DNA from: Pezizomycotina sp. ARF18 | Lineage: Eukaryota; Ascomycota | Assembly: GCA_002224055.1 (NCBI GenBank) | Contig: AZLU01000116.1 | Coordinates: forward strand, 62,001-126,000 | Reading direction: 5' to 3' | Length of the DNA: 64,000 nucleotides | In this document: in pieces, positions 1-12,420 of the stretch | Layout: the number at the start of each line of letters is the position of its first letter | Numbering within the stretch: the stretch's first letter is position 1 | Notes under the pieces: model-generated | Told to the model about the DNA's origin: nothing | Databases searched by the model: none | What the model saw: the letters and a program-made list of their open reading frames with translations, nothing else | Program-made: the position numbers and the translations under genes

Positions 1-503
1 GAACGCCGTTTGATCGTACTCCGGCAGGCATAGCGTGCCGTCGTGGCTCGCCGTCGGATCCCAGTTCCGGGATATGGGCATGCACCAGAAGAGCTGTATG
101 CCCAATATGACAACAAGCGTGCCTGCCGTGAACGCGGACACGAAGCAGAACAATACGCAGCTTCGCAGCTTCCGCGGCACGAGCGTGTATAGCAGCAGCA
201 TCGTGGCTTTGGTAGCCCAGAGGCACAGGTAGTAAGGGAGCGAGGACCAGTACAGCATTTTCAGGAGTTTCGTGAGGGTTGCGGGTCATCGTCACGAACG
301 CGTTGTTCTCCGTGTGCGGCATTATGGATAGCGATTCGCCAGAAGCCGTAGGCGACGAAGGCGGTATCGGAAGCGACGGACGAAAGAAAGAGTAGGAGGG
401 CGAAGCATATCATGGCGTCGGAGAGCGAGAAGAGGCCCTGTCTAAAGTATCGTAAATACATTCTCAGGCCACGAAGGAGCCAGCCAGGACGAAAAAGGCC
501 CAT
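1..503 (-). CDS. Fungal rhodopsin-domain integral membrane protein, 3' part outside window
   Basis: The gene reads leftwards from an ATG at 503 and leaves the window at position 1. The first segment (503 to about 261) encodes a hydrophobic helix (DAMICFALLLFLSSVASDTA). The next readable segment (about 275 to 1) starts with TKLLKMLYWSSLPYYLCLW and continues with ATKATMLLLYTL and LFWCMPISRNWD. The W-K-x(n)-L transmembrane helix followed by a helix ending in C-x-P-x-S-x-x-W is typical of the SAT4/fungal rhodopsin domain of multi-pass ascomycete membrane proteins. Their biochemical role is mostly unknown, although related proteins include PTH11-type receptors. The two segments are in different frames near position 280 and no convincing short intron joins them. 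I attribute this to a base slip, although a real break is possible. The family call rests on the second segment. Confidence 0.68.
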
Positions 504-1866
504 TTTACAATCTATCGCAATTGCAGAAATGTGATTAGAACTGATTCAATAGTAGTCTAAGAGTCTCTCATACAGATTAGAATATAGCACTTACCACTCC
601 TTTGACCGGAGGAATCGCCGGATGGTGAAAGACATGGCAAAAGAGTCTGAGAATCCTTCAGCTACTATGAATATAGGATTCGACGCCGAGCGCGCTGAGC
701 GTGAAGAAGTCGGCTAGTTACAGAGAATTCCCAGGTTATTATCTCTTTACTGTAGCAGAGAGGCCGACGTCGAGGTGGGTTCCACGCCGTTATTTATCGC
801 TGTCCTCCGCATTCTTCTTTTAGTATGGCCTCCTTATCTATACGCCGCTGAACAAATTAGTCCGATGGATAATTAGCGTGCAGCCGCAAAAGCGAAAAAG
901 GCGGTCGAACGGTCATGAAACGTGGGGGGGGCGCTGTGCGGCTGGCAGAATCCACAGTCACGGTCTCGAAGAATAGTTAAAAGCCAACTATTCCGAAGAA
1001 GTTTGCTAGAATATCTGATTAGGAAGAATATCAGAGAAATCCTGTTTTCAACGTGCTATCCAATTTTATTTAACCGCGTTGGAGTATCATCAGTGGACCA
1101 CCAGCATCGCCGATAGTGTGGAGTCACGGAGTATTCCACAGCCGGCCGCAGATAATATAATATACCTCCATCGCTATGTCCTATTGGTCGCTTCTGTGCC
1201 TTTGCACAAGCGGGAAATCATAGGCGAGAAGGGCGGGAGCGTGGCGAAATTAGGGGATCTTGATGCCTGAAATTAATGAAGTTACGAAAGGATGCCGGCG
1301 ATGATAACCCCTGAGGAAAAGTGTCCGTGGGCGGGCCGGTCCGAAAAATAAAATCCGGTACAAATTAGTAATATATACACAGACTTATCTTTGATGTTCC
1401 AAAGAAGGACTGCGCGTTTCATAAACAATAGTAGACTTCATGAGCTCTGCTTCAGTTTATCAGACTCTATCTCACCAATTCATGGAATGTAATCACAAAT
1501 GATTTTCCTTTAGCGCGTCTGTCTATGTGATCAACATTGCAGAAACATTGCAATCTGTAATCTGTGGTTGAAGAAGAGAGGTCGGATTGGGAAATCTGTT
1601 TCCTCTTATTGGGCCGGTTAGCTGGCTTTCCCCGCACTCGAAGTCCACGCCCCCTGATGGTCCTTGACGTTGGTAGGTGTTTCACATCTACCGGTGTTCC
1701 TTGCGGTACCTGCGGTGGTCTTCCCCACCGCGTGAAGGTTTCCTTTGTTTAAAAAGGAAAAAAAAGGAAAGAAAGGAAGGGAAGGGACTAAAGGGAGGAC
1801 CCGTTGAGAGACCAGTTACAACTTAACGGGTACCGGTATTTTCAGTAGTTTGAGGAAATAACAATA
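504..1866. other. Intergenic, no supportable gene
   Basis: Only short open frames without family features are present. There is a purine-rich run near 1745-1800 (AAAGGAAAGAAAGGAAGG type), and base composition becomes more AT-rich to the right. No RNA gene was seen. Confidence 0.6.
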
Positions 1867-2217
1867 CAGTCTACAATGTGGAGTGGCATGCCCCCTGTCA
1901 TAAAATTTTTTGATACGACTTGAGCCTTCATGCCATTCAAATTACTAGTAAATCAGTAAATACGCACGTGAGTGGCGTATTTTACCCAAATGAAGCGATA
2001 CTACCCAAGATATTAGATTAAAATGAGGTATTTTACCATCATTTTGACTTTTAGCGTATATTTTACTGTGTGGAGTGACATATTTGAGCCATATAATATA
2101 CCGTATACAGCTATGCTACTGGCTATTTTTTACATACTAAATTAACTGTCATAAAAAAATTGATGCCCCTCGTCATAAAATACAGCTTGGCAGCATACAA
2201 CTCCACATTGCAGACCG
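1867..2217. mobile_element. MITE-like element with 26-bp imperfect terminal inverted repeats
   Basis: The left end, CAGTCTACAATGTGGAGTGG at 1867, is matched by the reverse complement of the right end at 2192-2217 (CGGTCTGCAATGTGGAGTTG). About 21 of 26 positions agree and most mismatches are transitions. The left end is preceded by TA (1865-1866) and the right end is followed by TG (2218-2219), compatible with a TA target duplication that has mutated. The element is 351 bp, AT-rich and without a coding frame. A third copy of the TGTGGAGTGACAT core lies inside at about 2068-2081. Ends and size fit a non-autonomous Tc1/mariner-type DNA transposon. The family is inferred from the TA duplication only. 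Confidence 0.62.
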
Positions 2218-2414
2218 TGATCAATATATTTTTCGCCATTTAGTATTTGATCATTATAGAGTTAACGCGTATAAAAGGCCCCCACGCGGGGGACAAGAAG
2301 AAAAAATGATACACATCGTATTTTTTGGTAGTGATCAACCAACCTATACAAACAACCACCGTAAAACCCCACGACAAAATATGGATGTGTCATTGTTTTT
2401 GTCAGCCGCGCGCC

Positions 2415-2690
2415 CTCTGCCTTAACCTTTATCCCTCTTTACTTTTTTTTTGCCTCTCCGCTTTCTTGTCTCTCCGTCTTTCTGCCTCTCCGCCTCTCCG
2501 CTTTCGCCTCTGCCTCTTTGCCTCTGCTCTGCCTATCTCTCTCTGCCCATGCTTTACTTCTGCCTATCTCTCTCTGCCCATGCCTACCTCTATTTCTACT
2601 TTTTATCTCTATTTCTCTACTGTCTTTGCTTTTTACGTTTACGTGCTTTTGCGTGCCTCTGCGTGCCTTTGCCTCTATAAATGTTAACAA
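2415..2690. repeat. Pyrimidine-rich low-complexity tract with imperfect short tandem units
   Basis: The plus strand is a long C/T-rich stretch built from CCTCTCCG and CTCTGCCTATCTCTCTCTGC variants. The unit ending in GCCCATGC occurs twice, near 2527-2553 and 2560-2583. Long open frames cross it on both strands, but they are an expected result of the biased composition and encode only low-complexity peptide. It is followed by a run of A at about 2689-2700. Confidence 0.7.
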
Positions 2691-3324
2691 AAAAAAAAAA
2701 GGCCTTGGTTTAATCAATTTTAAAAGGAGGCCTCTTGCCGAAAATATACGTATATACTTATTTATTTTATTTTCGTAAAGGGTGGTCTTGGTGTTGTGTT
2801 GATCTTGACGCAAATCGCGCAATACTATATTTAAGCAGGGAGTTTTAGACTTTAGACCTTGTATTTATCCGCAGTACTGAATAACGAAATTTCTGGGTCC
2901 TAATATAGTCAAACCCCGGTTGTCAACCATTAATATTTTAAAAGTGAGTATTTTGCCGTCGTGATTAGAAGCCCTGAGTCGTTTAGACGTTCGGAAACCA
3001 TGAGGCGATTCTTCTTCATGGCAAGGGCAATCTTATTCAGCCTGAGTAGCAGTAAACATCATTATAGCTACGGAGCGAGCGGGAAAATTCGAGTTCGAAA
3101 CATCAGCATCGATAAAGAGGTGCCCCTAGTTGTGGGGACATCTACGTGCCAAGGATTGAACATAGAGAGGCAACCAGAGGATTACCTCGCAGATACCAAT
3201 AATACTCCAAAGAAGCGGGCTCCTCCGCGTGAAAATCACTCGGTTGAGCAATGGAGTTTGGGCAGCAGGACGGAAAAGGTGCTATGGAATTAACACCACC
3301 GATCCCCTATTATTGATATGGTAG
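2691..3324. other. AT-rich flank of the LTR element; one unsupported 110-codon frame
   Basis: A plus-strand open frame at 2961-3293 has no recognisable domain, signal peptide or composition that would support it as a gene. The last four bases (3321-3324, GTAG) are the left copy of the target duplication of the neighbouring LTR element. Confidence 0.5.
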
Positions 3325-3814
3325 TGTAAGATAGCTAATTTCGTGTTTCCTAGCCTATTTTATATTTAGGCATCTCTGAGATGGGAATTTTATATGTTAG
3401 TATTTAAAGAGCCTTTTAAAAGGGTACTAAAAAAAACGGCAAATAGATAGTAGTTCCGTGCTGAAGAACGTTATCTAAGAATAATAATTTTCTTCCTCCT
3501 CTTTCTTCTTAAAGAGAAAGAGAGAGTCTAAGAACGATACTATTTATAATAGCAGTCTCATACTAATCCCACTCTCCGTAACCTAAACTACATAATAAGA
3601 GAAGATAAACGCGCGAACTAGACTAGAATAATAGTAGAAATCCATGCGCTTACAGCGTATACATCACACGATACGTACCGCGCAAAGACCACAAGGACTT
3701 CTAGAAAAAAAAAGAAAGAAAAGAAAGAAGAAGAAAAGAATGCATACGCGGATATGTTCCCATAAGCACTGACGCTAATATAAAAGAAGAAATAAAATTA
3801 AAAAATTCCTCACA
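3325..3814 (-). repeat. LTR, left copy (3' LTR of the minus-strand element)
   Basis: It shares its full length with 17847-18342, from TGTAAGATAGCTAATTTCG to AAATTCCTCACA, including a CT-rich block (TTCTTCCTCCTCTTTCTTC) and an A/G-rich block of AAAGAAAGAAAAG type. It carries TG...CA termini. Differences between the copies are C/T and G/A transitions together with many single-base gaps. Confidence 0.92.
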
Positions 3815-6800
3815 ATCCTCCTGATTATTCCTTGTCCCATAAGAGAAGTTCGTACTACAAAAAAAAAAAAACATCCGCTACTCAAGCAGAAAGAACACAA
3901 AACAAACCCGAGAACCAAGAATAAAAAATAGAAAAGAAGAGAAAAAAAAGAAGAAAAAAAGAAAGAAAGAAGAAAGAAAAAAACAATAAGCCGTAATACC
4001 GTTCCCAAAGAATCTTAGACCGGGGCTGAATTTTCCGGATTCTCCTGATCTAACGCAGGTGCTTAGACTTCAGTAGGTACAGTAGACTCAGCAGTTATAG
4101 TCTACTTTCCTTAGTAGCCTTTTTAGCAATTTGAGTATAGTATCGTCATTAGACTTTAGAGTAGTTTCGCAGTAGCGAAGATTTCTAAAACTCTATCGAT
4201 CGTTTCCTCCAAGTAACCCTATTAAGGCCGAATTCACAAATCTTTATAGGAATTAGTACCTAAGAATGTTAGAATTCTTAAGATACCTGTTATTCTACTC
4301 AGATAGTCTAGTACCTGGTTGATAAGGCGAACCTAGTTTCTAGCTCCGATGTATAATAGACTGTAGAGTGTTATCTTTTCTGACTTTGCCGTACTAATCA
4401 TAGCACATTCTGTTATAGTTATTTAACGTTAACATAGCTGTACTGAGTACTGGGACGATGTATATAGTTATCGTCGGGTAACCTAGTTTCTAGCTCTCCA
4501 TGTATAATAGACTGTAGAGTAGTTATCTTTCTGACTTTGCCGTACTAATCATAGCCATTCCTGTTATAGTATTTAACGTTAACTATAGCTCGTACTGAGT
4601 ACTGGGACGATGTAGATAGTTATCGTCGGGGTGATTTTAGGTTTCTTCGTCGTTAGGACTTCCTCTAAAGATATAAAAATTCGTAAGAACATACCTCTAT
4701 AGCTCTAGAGTATTAGATCTTCGAAGAAGAGAGTAAGAGTAGCGATCTTAAGATTTTCAAGCTCAATCTTCAGCAAAGAAGACGCTAGATATAAAGAGAA
4801 CGGAGGATATAGTACCGGTCAAATTCTTCGTACGAGTATTTAGGCCTAGTACGTACGCCTTACTCAATACGTAGGTCGGTAATATATAAGCGAGCTAAAT
4901 TTCCTAATTAGCTAGGGAGCACCTAGCTCAGAGGCTCGGTGTTATAGGTACTACAGGTTAGAAGATACTAGCGTAGCTCTACCTAGCGATAGTAGTTTTC
5001 TAACTTTTCTAGGATAGCATATCGGTAAGTTCTATCCTCTACTTAGTTCTACTTTTCCTCTTTAAATAACGATAGATCCCGACTCCTATTACTATTCAAC
5101 ATCCTCCTCGGTGCTTATATCCTGCCTATTTATATTTTCGCGTAAATATGCTTTCTAAAGGACGTAGAAGCTCTTACGAGTACCTTAAGCTCCTCTTAAC
5201 CATCTTAGCTTATGCTAATCTTAACTAGGTATATAATATTTAAGAACTAAGATTTTTTAAAATTTATTATTTTAATAAAAAGTTCTAAGGAATTTAACGT
5301 ATGATACCGACGAGGCGTTTTGCTTTTCCTAGAGAGAGATTCTTAGGACTAGACATCCTAAGGTATAATAGAAGCAAAGAGTAAAGGCAGGCTCCAAGGA
5401 GTAAATAGAACGAAGAAAGAAAGACCTGGTCTAATAACTAAAGGACCGGGTCTAAAAACGTAAAGTATTAGCAAAAAAAAAAAAGAAAAGTAGAAACCTT
5501 CAAGAAAAATAACGGGGACTACGGTATATATAGGAAACTTTATAGTGATAGCTCTTTTCAAAGAAGGACCTAGAGCCGAAGCAGAAAGCAGGAAAACTAG
5601 GTAAAAGAGAAATAAAATACTATCCATATAGTAACCTAGTAACTAATAATCTCTAGCGAATAAGAACGTAGAGATTCTGTAAGAAGGTAAATAAAAGAAA
5701 CATAGAAACGCCAGACGCCGATACCTAAAAAAAACCCAAAAATATAAAAGAAGCGAATAAATAGCGCTAGTATACTAGTAATACTAGGGTTTAGTACTTT
5801 GTTAGTATTAAAAAGAGAATTCTGGGAATAGCTTTAACCCTTAGGCCTAAAGTTACTAATTCCGGCTATCTTTTAGTATTATATTCCTTATATACCTAAA
5901 AAGAAATATTCTATAACAAAAAATCCTAATTTCTATTACTAGTTTTTAACTTTCCTCCTCCTTAACGTCTATAACCTACTATTATTACTTGTATTTCCTT
6001 TCTTATTTCCTACTTCTTTACCTTAGTAACACCTTCAAGTAAATAGTCCATGCTACTGTACGGCCTCTATATATACCTTAACGGCCCGCTTCCTCTATTT
6101 CTTTAATGTAGTCCTAGAATTGAATGGAGTCGCTAGATAACAGAATATTACGCTTAGCTTTAACGGTAGACTATTCTATCTTCTTCGTCCTAGTAAGGAT
6201 TAGAAAGCGCCCCAAACTAGTAAGCTCTACCGTAGTAGGGAATCGGTATAAAACTTTCCTATATAGATTTAGTAATCCTAATAATATTCGTTCTAGTACC
6301 TTAGATCTCTATAACTAGTAGAAACATATCCTAAGTTCCTCCTTCGGTAACCTCTAGATACGTACTATCTTTTTATATAGTAACGAATTAAGGTAGGATC
6401 GCCTCCGAGTTCTTTATAGCGGGTCCCGTCGAACCGTAAGAGATATAGGGTAAAATAATTCTAACTTCTCCGGCCTACAGATTACTTTTATCTATCGTAT
6501 TCTATAGAATTCCGCATCCTCCGATTCTATATCTTTTCGGTAATCCATAACCGTGCTTAACCTCGGCTTCGTCTCCTTTTTGTATCGGTTAAGGAAGTTT
6601 CGCTGCCACAAGGTCGGCAGATGGTACTAAAAACTAGGAAGTACTCTATACAGTTATCTCATTCTCGTCGTCTATGCTTAAGAGCCTTGTATTATGCTTT
6701 CGCCTCTACGTTATTCCTAATTCTTAGGAATATTAAGGTCTATATAACGAAAAACGTAGGATCTCTTCTTCGCATACTTTATATAGTATAGGTAGAAAAT

Positions 6801-9092
6801 AAGTTTATAGGCTTTATCGGTCTATAGGCTGCGTATAAAGTATAATATATAGGATCTTATCATACTAGTTACTAAATATAGGGTATAAATTATAGTACGG
6901 CACTAGCCTAAGTTATCCTCCCGTTAATTTCTCTCTAATAATATTTACCCATATTAAATTCCTCCGGCTAGAGTTTGCGATTTCCGTTTTCCTATATCTA
7001 CTTAAATACTAACGTACTAATGGTACCTCTCTAGTCCATTTCTTCTATTTCCTTCCCGAGATCGATCTCAGTTGCTACTCTAAAGACCTTCTCTTAATCG
7101 TACGAAAATAGCGGCGGATCTGTGGTATAAATTGTAGATTCCGTATCGTCTGCGTACTGTGGTGGTCTAGCGTTTTTCCTAAACTATTGGTATGTTTTGA
7201 GCTACGTCTTGAGTATCCTAGTCCCCGTTATCTTTATATCGATAGATTATCCGAATATGAAATTCTAAGCGTTTATAATTGTACTGTTTAATCTAAAGAC
7301 CGAGATGTCCTCTATATGTAGCTAACGTATTCTAGCATACTTTTAGACTTTATCTAAAACAGATATAAGCGTACTAGCAAATCGGATTAAATCTCTACTA
7401 GATATTTTTAACGTTCTGTGTAGTACGGTAATAGCTCCTCTCGATACGCTATAAGTATAACTATACTTACCTTTTCGTACTTTCTAATATATTTCGTCCT
7501 CTTCTACTGCTTCGATACTTCCGGAGGTAGTTTGTTATCGAAAGTAGGCTCTCGCACGTTAATATCCTTATTTATTGACCTCGGCCTAGGAATAGGATAG
7601 TCCGTTTTATCTCGTTTTTACTTTTTATTAATCGGCGAGATAGTTTCTCTGCTATTAGGGACCTACTATTGTTAAGTTCAGTCTTTTTCTAGTAGGTCTC
7701 TTTTCCGGACCGAGGCTAGAAATTATTTCTTCGACTAGATCTTATTTTTCGCTAGTTTTTTTTGCGTTTTTCATAGGGGTAATCCTATCCTTATCTAGGT
7801 ATAGATTCGCTATTAGTATACTATCTAACTTAAGATTACCCCTAGAATTTCAAGCTAATAGTCTTTAATTAGTCCTAAGTCTTAATCTTTTTTAGTAGCG
7901 ATAATATTCTTAGTCTTAATAATCTAGCTAACAGCAGCTTTCTTATTTCTTTCCTTTCCTTAGATTTCTATTTACTAAGGCACGGCCGATGCGGCGAACT
8001 CCTAGCTCTAGAGAGATCCCGGTAGAGATAAACTTACTAAGGGTCTTCATAAAATTGCCTAGTTTTCCATAGACGTCAAATATGTCGATAAATTTTAATC
8101 CTAGCGTGTCGAAATGTATTTTATAGCTTCGGCGTTTCTTTCCTATTCTCTTTCCTTTCTTCCGCGATCTGCTTACTATATCTTACTTTTTTAGAAGTTT
8201 ATCTAGTGTCTAGTACTTCGTTTTCTAAACTCCTCTTTTTCTTCTATATAGTTTATAACTTTCTCTAGAAAGTCGCTAAAGAACTTATAAATAACCTCTC
8301 CTTTCTTAAGAATCTACTCTACTACTTCTATAGTATTCTTATTAGGCATATCCTTAAGCTATTAATAAAGGATTCTAGATCTTGTAGCGATGTCGTTGTG
8401 TACGTATATTAGATCTCCGTTTATTAGGTCCGGTTATAGCGAAGCTATTAACCTTTACGGAGAGATAGTAATAGTTAAGAAGAATCTCGAGGTTCGTATC
8501 GTAGTCTGACTAAGTATCTAACTAATTTCTAGCTATTTGATAGGTATTAAAGCGATACCGGATATACTACGTTTCTAATATCCGAAAAATGGTATGTTAC
8601 TTTTATTATTGTTTTTCGTAAGTTCTCCGATCATTCTAGAATTTTTATACGTGATATTATTTTGTACTTTTAATCTTTTTCTATACTCCTTTTATAAGAT
8701 TAGTCCGTTCTTTTTATATCTTTTTTTCGTTCTTCTATCCATCTCCATTTTTTATCTCTAATTTTCTTTCTTGATTTAAAGTTAAGATAGATACCTTTCT
8801 AGAACTTTCTTAAGATAGATACGTATGCGCGTAGAAACAAAATTACTTTAAAACGCTAAAGCTAATAATATTCTAAAAGAAAGTAAGGAAACCTAAAAAG
8901 ATGTAGAACTAAAAGAAATTCTAAAATAGCCCTAAACAGTATAGTATAAAGAAAAATAGGTACTTATTTTTGTTTTTATGTATTTGCTTTCTTAAACAGA
9001 ACTTTTTCTGAAGTAAAACGCCGTTTAAAGAGCTAATAGGTGTGAAAAAAAATAAAATATCGTAGAATATAATCGTTTCATACTAAAAGTAG

Positions 9093-9094
<2 letters not shown>
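3815..9094 (-). other. 5.3-kb post-integrase region of the LTR element, content unidentified
   Basis: The AT-rich composition matches the rest of the element. Minus-strand segments around 8.1-7.9 kb look protein-like (for example FDTLGLKFIDIFDVYGKLG) but match no family I can name. An extra open reading frame of the element, a nested insertion or captured host sequence are all possible. It contains the 150-bp tandem duplication described separately and ends at the 49-base T run at 9095. It is degraded throughout. Confidence 0.45.
4331..4630. repeat. Two-copy tandem duplication, 150 bp unit
   Basis: The copies at 4331-4480 and 4481-4630 both begin ACCTAGTTTCTAGCTC and end GTTATCGTCGGG. Nearly all differences are single inserted or missing bases at about eight places, with few substitutions. 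This is more like two imperfect readings of one segment than two diverged repeats. Confidence 0.88.

Positions 9095-9143
<49 letters not shown>
9095..9143. repeat. 49-base poly(T) run (poly(A) on the element's strand)
   Basis: An uninterrupted T run just downstream of the integrase remains when read on the minus strand. A second run of about the same length lies at 16295-16347. Together they bracket the gag-pol block. Confidence 0.95.
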
Positions 9144-9149
<6 letters not shown>

Positions 9150-9699
9150 TTTTATCGTTTTTCTAAAGTAGAAATAAATTATTTTACTAAGAATTATACT
9201 TCTTTCTATACTCCTCCCTAATTATTTATTACGTTCTTTGTAATAACTTTATACTCACATATATTTTAATCTTTTAACCGGTCTCTTTTTCTAGGAAGTG
9301 ATTTATATTTTCTAGATCTTTCTACTATTCTCTTTAGTTAATATAGTACCCTATGTTCTAGAAGTAGTAGCGTTTATACCTTTAGGTAAGATCTTCTTCT
9401 TTCTATTTCGTTATTTTTGTTTCTTTATTTTCTTCGTTTTTATTTTAGATTCTTATTCTCTTTCTATACTATTATGTTTTCGTTTGATAACGAGGAACTC
9501 TCGGATTCTGTATCCTCCTATGCGTATTCTAAGGATAGATAATAAAACGGTTTAATCTTTCTATCGAGAAAGATCCTTGTAATTCTATTCCATCTAATTC
9601 CTTTAGATAATAGAATCCCTTTTTCTGATTTCCTTTTCTTACTCGATAAGGACCTTTCTACTTATAATCTAGCTTTCTTGAGAAACTAGTTTTATACTA

Positions 9700-10760
9700 C
9701 GTCTAATAAAGTAGTACTATATCTCTACTTTGAAATACTCTTTTAGTATCGCAAATTTTTTATTAAAATAGTCTTTATTTTAAAGTCTTATTATCTTTAA
9801 TCGCGCTATAGCTTCTTCTAGGTCTTCGTTTCTTCTTTTAACTATCGAGACCGTAACGCTAACAGATCTACAGTACTATACTTCGCTTTACAGAAAAATA
9901 GACTAGGTCGGAATTTCTACTTCTATCGGTAGTACTACTTAACTACTATAGATAAGGTAGAATGAGGATATCTAGTACTTTTTTATACGGTAATATGGTC
10001 TGCCATACTACAGTCTAGATACTGCGTCATTTATTAAGTTTCCGTTATATCTTTTTGCTAGTACATCGGTAATAGGTTTATAACCTCTTTCCACGAGACT
10101 ATTCGCCTAAAGATAGTACATAAAGGTAAGTACTCTTTAAATACCTTGTCTTTGTACTTCTATATTAGTTCCTTTTATTTTTAGGGCCTTTGTCTATTAC
10201 TAGCGTTCTTATGTATTTAAATCTACATATTATCTCTTAAAGAAATTTTCATGACTAATTTAGCGTCCGCGTTAGCTAAAGCCTTAGACTCTAGCTATCC
10301 CTAAAGTCTTCCCTAGCGTTTACTAGGTAGCTTTTTCCTTCTGATTTAGGCATGTGTACGATATCTAGCTCAACTTTATCTTAGAGATAAGTAAACAGGT
10401 AGGATATAAGGCCCGCATTCTATCTAGCTAATACTCTTAGTTTGTAAGGCTTTCTTAATATTTAGCTACGTGCTTATACTAATTTTCTAATAGTTGATTC
10501 TATAACCTTAATATTTTTCTTATCCTCGATATCCAGAATTATCGTATAGATCTTAAATTATTTTACGCTTTACTGGTCTATCGATTATAGGCACGAAGAG
10601 GTACTCCTTTTATTAATCGCCGGTAGAGCTTCCTTTAATTACGTAAAACTAGCAAGCTTTTCGTCTAAATTGCTTATACGCGTATATTAGTACCGTAGGC
10701 GGTTTAGATATCGTCTAAAGCCAGTAGGCGATTTCTTTAGATTTCTAGAGTAGTCTTTAT
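9700..10760 (-). pseudogene. Integrase remains of the Ty3/Gypsy element (zinc-binding plus catalytic core)
   Basis: On the minus strand, around 10.69-10.62 kb, the text resembles the module before the integrase zinc finger (RRKACQF, then VPIIDRPVKRKII), with DNSGYRG at about 10.53 kb. Core-like sequence follows near 10.3-10.2 kb (ALANADAKLV). These phrases match integrases of fungal Gypsy pol proteins. The region is heavily degraded. Confidence 0.8.
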
Positions 10761-11399
10761 CATTTTTAAGTATTTTAAGCTCCGATAAGTTCTCCGTAGG
10801 TGTATCTTTAACTTATATCTTTTTCTAATCTTATTTCGATTTTTATCTTCTTATTAGATCTTTAAGATGAGTAGTCGTTTCCTTTCTAATTTCTTCGTCT
10901 CGGTACTAATCTGTTTAATCTGTCGGGGTAGTTATAGATTTTAGACCCGAGCTAATTTAAAACTACTAGTTTCTACCCTGAGACCTTGTTAACTTATTCC
11001 TCCGAGTAATCTATTAGAGTATTTAGTTTTATTTTAATCCTAGCTAGAAGAAGATTCTGTACACTAAAAGTTTACGTCTAAATATTCTTCTAAACCTCCT
11101 TTTTCTAGAGTCTATCTTCCTTTATTACTAGTCTTCTGCTGAGTCTATCCGCTATAGTATGCTTATGTCTAGAAATATATTTTATATCGAAATTGAAGAG
11201 ACGTATTTAGGTAAGCTACCGAGTAACTAGCGTACCCGGTAGGTTAGTAGCGGTATTATTTAGCTGATACACAGGATAGCTATATCTATTTCTACTAGAA
11301 AATAAATGCCGTAGAGATATCTCCTAAACTTTTTTAAGGCTTTAAGAAGTTCTCGATATTATCACTTTCTAGTGTTATACTTTTATTCCGCGCTAGACT

Positions 11400-12420
11400 A
11401 AATGCCGCTTTTTATCGGTAGGGATGTCTCCGTCTAGTCTCGGGATCTTCTGTATTAGTACCGTATCCTACCCTATTAGACTAGTATCTATAGCTAGAAT
11501 AATTTGTCTAGCCTCTTCTTCATAATCTACTGACTTAGCGTAGGAGCGGTAGTTACAGTAGATTTTAGAGTATCTATTACTTCTTACATTCGGGTCCTAG
11601 ATAAACTCTACATTCTTCTTTAGTAAGTTTGAATAAGGACTAGAAATAACGGAAAAGCCTCTAATCTAGATACGATAGTATACGTAAATACCTAGAAATG
11701 TCTGAACCTCCGTTGATTCTTAGGTACTAGCTAGTATACTATCTTTTCTACTTTTGCGGTATCTAAATACCGCCCTTCTCTATTATAAATATATCCTACT
11801 TTTTATACCGCTCTACATAAAGAAGGATTTCTTTTTCGACGATAGTTAGACCTACTCGCTTGATATCGCATAGTATTCGATCTAGTGCTTGAATATATTC
11901 TAGAATAAATTTTCTTATTCTAGCTATAGTAAGTTTTCCGCTATATTTCCGTTTTTAGTCTTTTAATTCTAATATCGTCTAGAAAGAGACGAGCGTTCTT
12001 AGGAATTCTATCTCTTAGAACTAGAGATTTTAGACGGTATGCTTGGGCTATAGAGTTGTCGCTCCTTGAGGTAGGGTAGTATACCTAACTAGTCTATGTG
12101 TAGGTGTTATAACGTAGTTATATCTCTAGACTTCTCGTCTAAAGGATATGATCGTACCTAGAAAATAAGTCGATAAGAGAGGATACTTTTTATCTTATAA
12201 AATCTTCGCGAACTCGTCCGGATTAGAGGTATACGTTTTGTCTCAAATCGTATACCGATTGTATTTTATAGTAGTATTTACTAGTCGGTAGATTACCGGG
12301 GTCGTTTTTTTTCTTAACTAGGAACTTGTTGGTAGGGTTTATGGCTTGGTTCTAGTAGCTTCGCTTCGATTCTTACGCCTATTATATCTAAGACTACTCC
12401 GTTTAGTCCTCTAAGGATCT
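11400..12420 (-). pseudogene. Reverse transcriptase (and adjoining RNase H) remains of the Ty3/Gypsy element
   Basis: Minus-strand text includes RLVNTTIKYN, TLPQGAT (at about 12.07 kb), RKFILEYIQALDRILCDIKR and VGLTIVEKE (at about 11.9-11.85 kb), then RYLRI and LFKLTKEE. The LPQGAT box and the 'ALDR-LCDI-R-GLT' region are characteristic of Ty3/Gypsy RT from ascomycetes. RNase H would be expected next (about 11.4-11.1 kb) and is only vaguely visible. Many breaks. Confidence 0.85.

Noticed and set aside
2439-2822. 127-codon minus-strand open frame rich in Arg, Lys and Glu
   Set aside because: Composition follows directly from the polypurine side of a low-complexity tract; no start context or family.
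5358-5627. 89-codon hydrophobic minus-strand frame in the LTR element
   Set aside because: Phe/Leu-rich composition is expected from AT-rich RIP-altered sequence; not taken as an envelope or membrane gene.
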